This document shows positions 63,215 to 64,000 of a stretch of 64,000 nt of DNA, piece after piece. The notes beneath the pieces are model-generated. The model made no database searches, was not told the DNA's origin, and saw only the letters and a list, made by a program, of their open reading frames with translations. A program made the translations under genes and the position numbers. Origin of the DNA: Paenibacillus sp. VTT E-133291 (GTDB lineage Bacteria > Bacillota > Bacilli > Paenibacillales > Paenibacillaceae); assembly GCF_002264395.1 (NCBI RefSeq), contig NZ_NFVA01000001.1:124001-188000 (forward strand). Reading direction: 5' to 3'. Numbering within the stretch: the first letter of the stretch is position 1; the number at the start of each line of letters is the position of its first letter.

Positions 63215-64000
63215 ATGGGAGTGAAATTACGAAAAATCCTTAGTATAGGAACTATTCTTTACACGCTTTTAATTTTATATTTTTTGTTTTTTGCTTTCAA
63301 CAGAGTTGCGCATCAATACAGTGAGTATGGGTATACGTTCATGTGGATTCCAGAAGATGTTCCGCTGCTTTTCCCCAACCTTTCTGACCTATCCTTTTCT
63401 TGGATTTATAATTTGGGGAATGTCGTTGCATTTATTCCATTTGGGATACTAATCCCATTATTGTATCCTACATCTTTTAAAAAGTTTATCTTCATGTTTA
63501 TCGTTAGCATTTTCGTACTGGAAACTCTTCAATCTTTAACTTTTCTAGGTACATTTGATGTAAGTGATATCATATCCAATACTTTAGGGGCTACCATCGG
63601 ATATTGTGCCTATAGGATAGGATTTATTACAACAATCACTTGGAGATCACTAGTTAAATCGGCGTTAACTGTTGTTGTTCTATTGATAGCAATCATGGGG
63701 ATCTCTGAGATCATTGATTTTACTTTGGAGAAAAAGGAAGGCGTTATCCATGGACTTCAGGAGGTGAAAGAACTTACTGGAAATATGCCTATCACGCAAG
63801 ATCTTCCCAGTTTAACAATCACAGGTAAGACCATAAACCCGAAAATGAACTTGTATAGCAGTGAAGGTGAGGAAACTCATCAATACAAATACATTTTGGG
63901 GGATAAAAAAGAGATATTGTTGTATCTTAACTTTGCTTTCCCTGTCAAAGATGATTCTAGCAGTGAACTAATTATTGTAGCTGATGATAACGTAATCTTT
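63215..64000 (+). CDS. VanZ-family membrane protein (3' end outside window)
   Basis: The frame is open for 262 codons to the right edge. The N-terminal 150 residues have the VanZ layout: helix 1 (GTILYTLLILYFLFF), the conserved block NLGNVVAFIPFGILIPLL, then helices with ETLQSLTFLGTFDVSDIISNTLGATIGY. A further helix near 155-170 leads to an extracellular part of at least 90 residues that is not usual for short VanZ proteins. GTGGAG precedes the ATG. VanZ proteins can affect teicoplanin tolerance, but most are uncharacterised. Confidence 0.88.
   Translation, partial: MGVKLRKILSIGTILYTLLILYFLFFAFNRVAHQYSEYGYTFMWIPEDVPLLFPNLSDLSFSWIYNLGNVVAFIPFGILIPLLYPTSFKKFIFMFIVSIFVLETLQSLTFLGTFDVSDIISNTLGATIGYCAYRIGFITTITWRSLVKSALTVVVLLIAIMGISEIIDFTLEKKEGVIHGLQEVKELTGNMPITQDLPSLTITGKTINPKMNLYSSEGEETHQYKYILGDKKEILLYLNFAFPVKDDSSSELIIVADDNVIF

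Noticed and set aside
1..64000. CRISPR arrays, tRNA, rRNA, insertion sequences, prophage genes
   Set aside because: No regularly spaced repeats, cloverleaf sequences, rRNA segments, transposase or phage structural genes were recognised in either strand.

Overview
The window is most likely chromosomal DNA of a spore-forming, plant-polymer-degrading Firmicute, probably Paenibacillus or a close relative. This is inferred from gene content: two YesM/YesN-type two-component systems next to sugar ABC transporters, a GerB-GerA-GerC germination operon, a sporulation-type kinase, CcpA (cre)-like boxes, strong AGGAGG ribosome sites and many GTG/TTG starts. No rRNA, tRNA, CRISPR array, IS element or prophage gene was seen. 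Both ends cut genes: an MFS transporter on the left and a VanZ-family gene on the right.

Layout. 1-8.4 kb: end of a sugar MFS transporter, GH3 beta-glucosidase, GT61-type glycosyltransferase, an aldo/keto reductase with its AdhR-like MerR regulator, and an AraC regulator divergent from a GH43 glycosidase. 8.4-10.7 kb: a secreted ricin-type lectin, an unusual zinc/winged-helix/deoxyribosyltransferase-like protein and a small DUF3955 protein. 11-20.8 kb: YesN/YesM, a lipoprotein sugar-binding protein, two permeases and a GH2 beta-galactosidase, followed by an SLH-domain remnant. 21-28.3 kb: KinB-like kinase, TetR/MFS pair, and a ger operon with a sigma-G-like promoter. 28.4-35.6 kb (minus strand): a second YesM/YesN pair with LplB/YtcP-type permeases and a binding lipoprotein. 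36-46.5 kb: GH11 xylanase, an FGE-fold lipoprotein, a CE4 deacetylase with a CBM36-like module, araR divergent from araBDA, then GH43 and GH8 (Rex-type) enzymes. 46.8-64 kb: redox enzymes (OsmC, LLM, SDR), regulators, a 1036-residue double-kinase hybrid sensor, an APH-like kinase, a VOC protein, a tandem MerR, an alpha/beta hydrolase, an ECF sigma/anti-sigma pair, an ArsR-AHSA1 pair, a large divergent UvrA paralogue and a VanZ protein.

How it works together. The central theme is hemicellulose use. The secreted xylanase and xylan deacetylase would cut and deacetylate arabinoxylan outside the cell. The YesMN-controlled ABC transporter would import the oligosaccharides. Cytoplasmic GH43, GH8 and GH3 enzymes would release xylose, arabinose and glucose, and AraB-AraD-AraA would send arabinose to xylulose 5-phosphate under AraR control. 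Cre-like boxes precede both YesMN/ABC modules, the xylanase and the GH43-GH8 operon. The first YesMN/ABC/GH2 cluster probably does the same for a beta-galactoside.

The most unusual items are the UvrA paralogue with an extra ATPase-less, UvrA-like C-terminal half, the 297-residue protein whose deoxyribosyltransferase-like motif has lost its expected glutamate, and the FGE-fold lipoprotein without catalytic cysteines. No wholly new multi-gene system could be demonstrated from the sequence alone.
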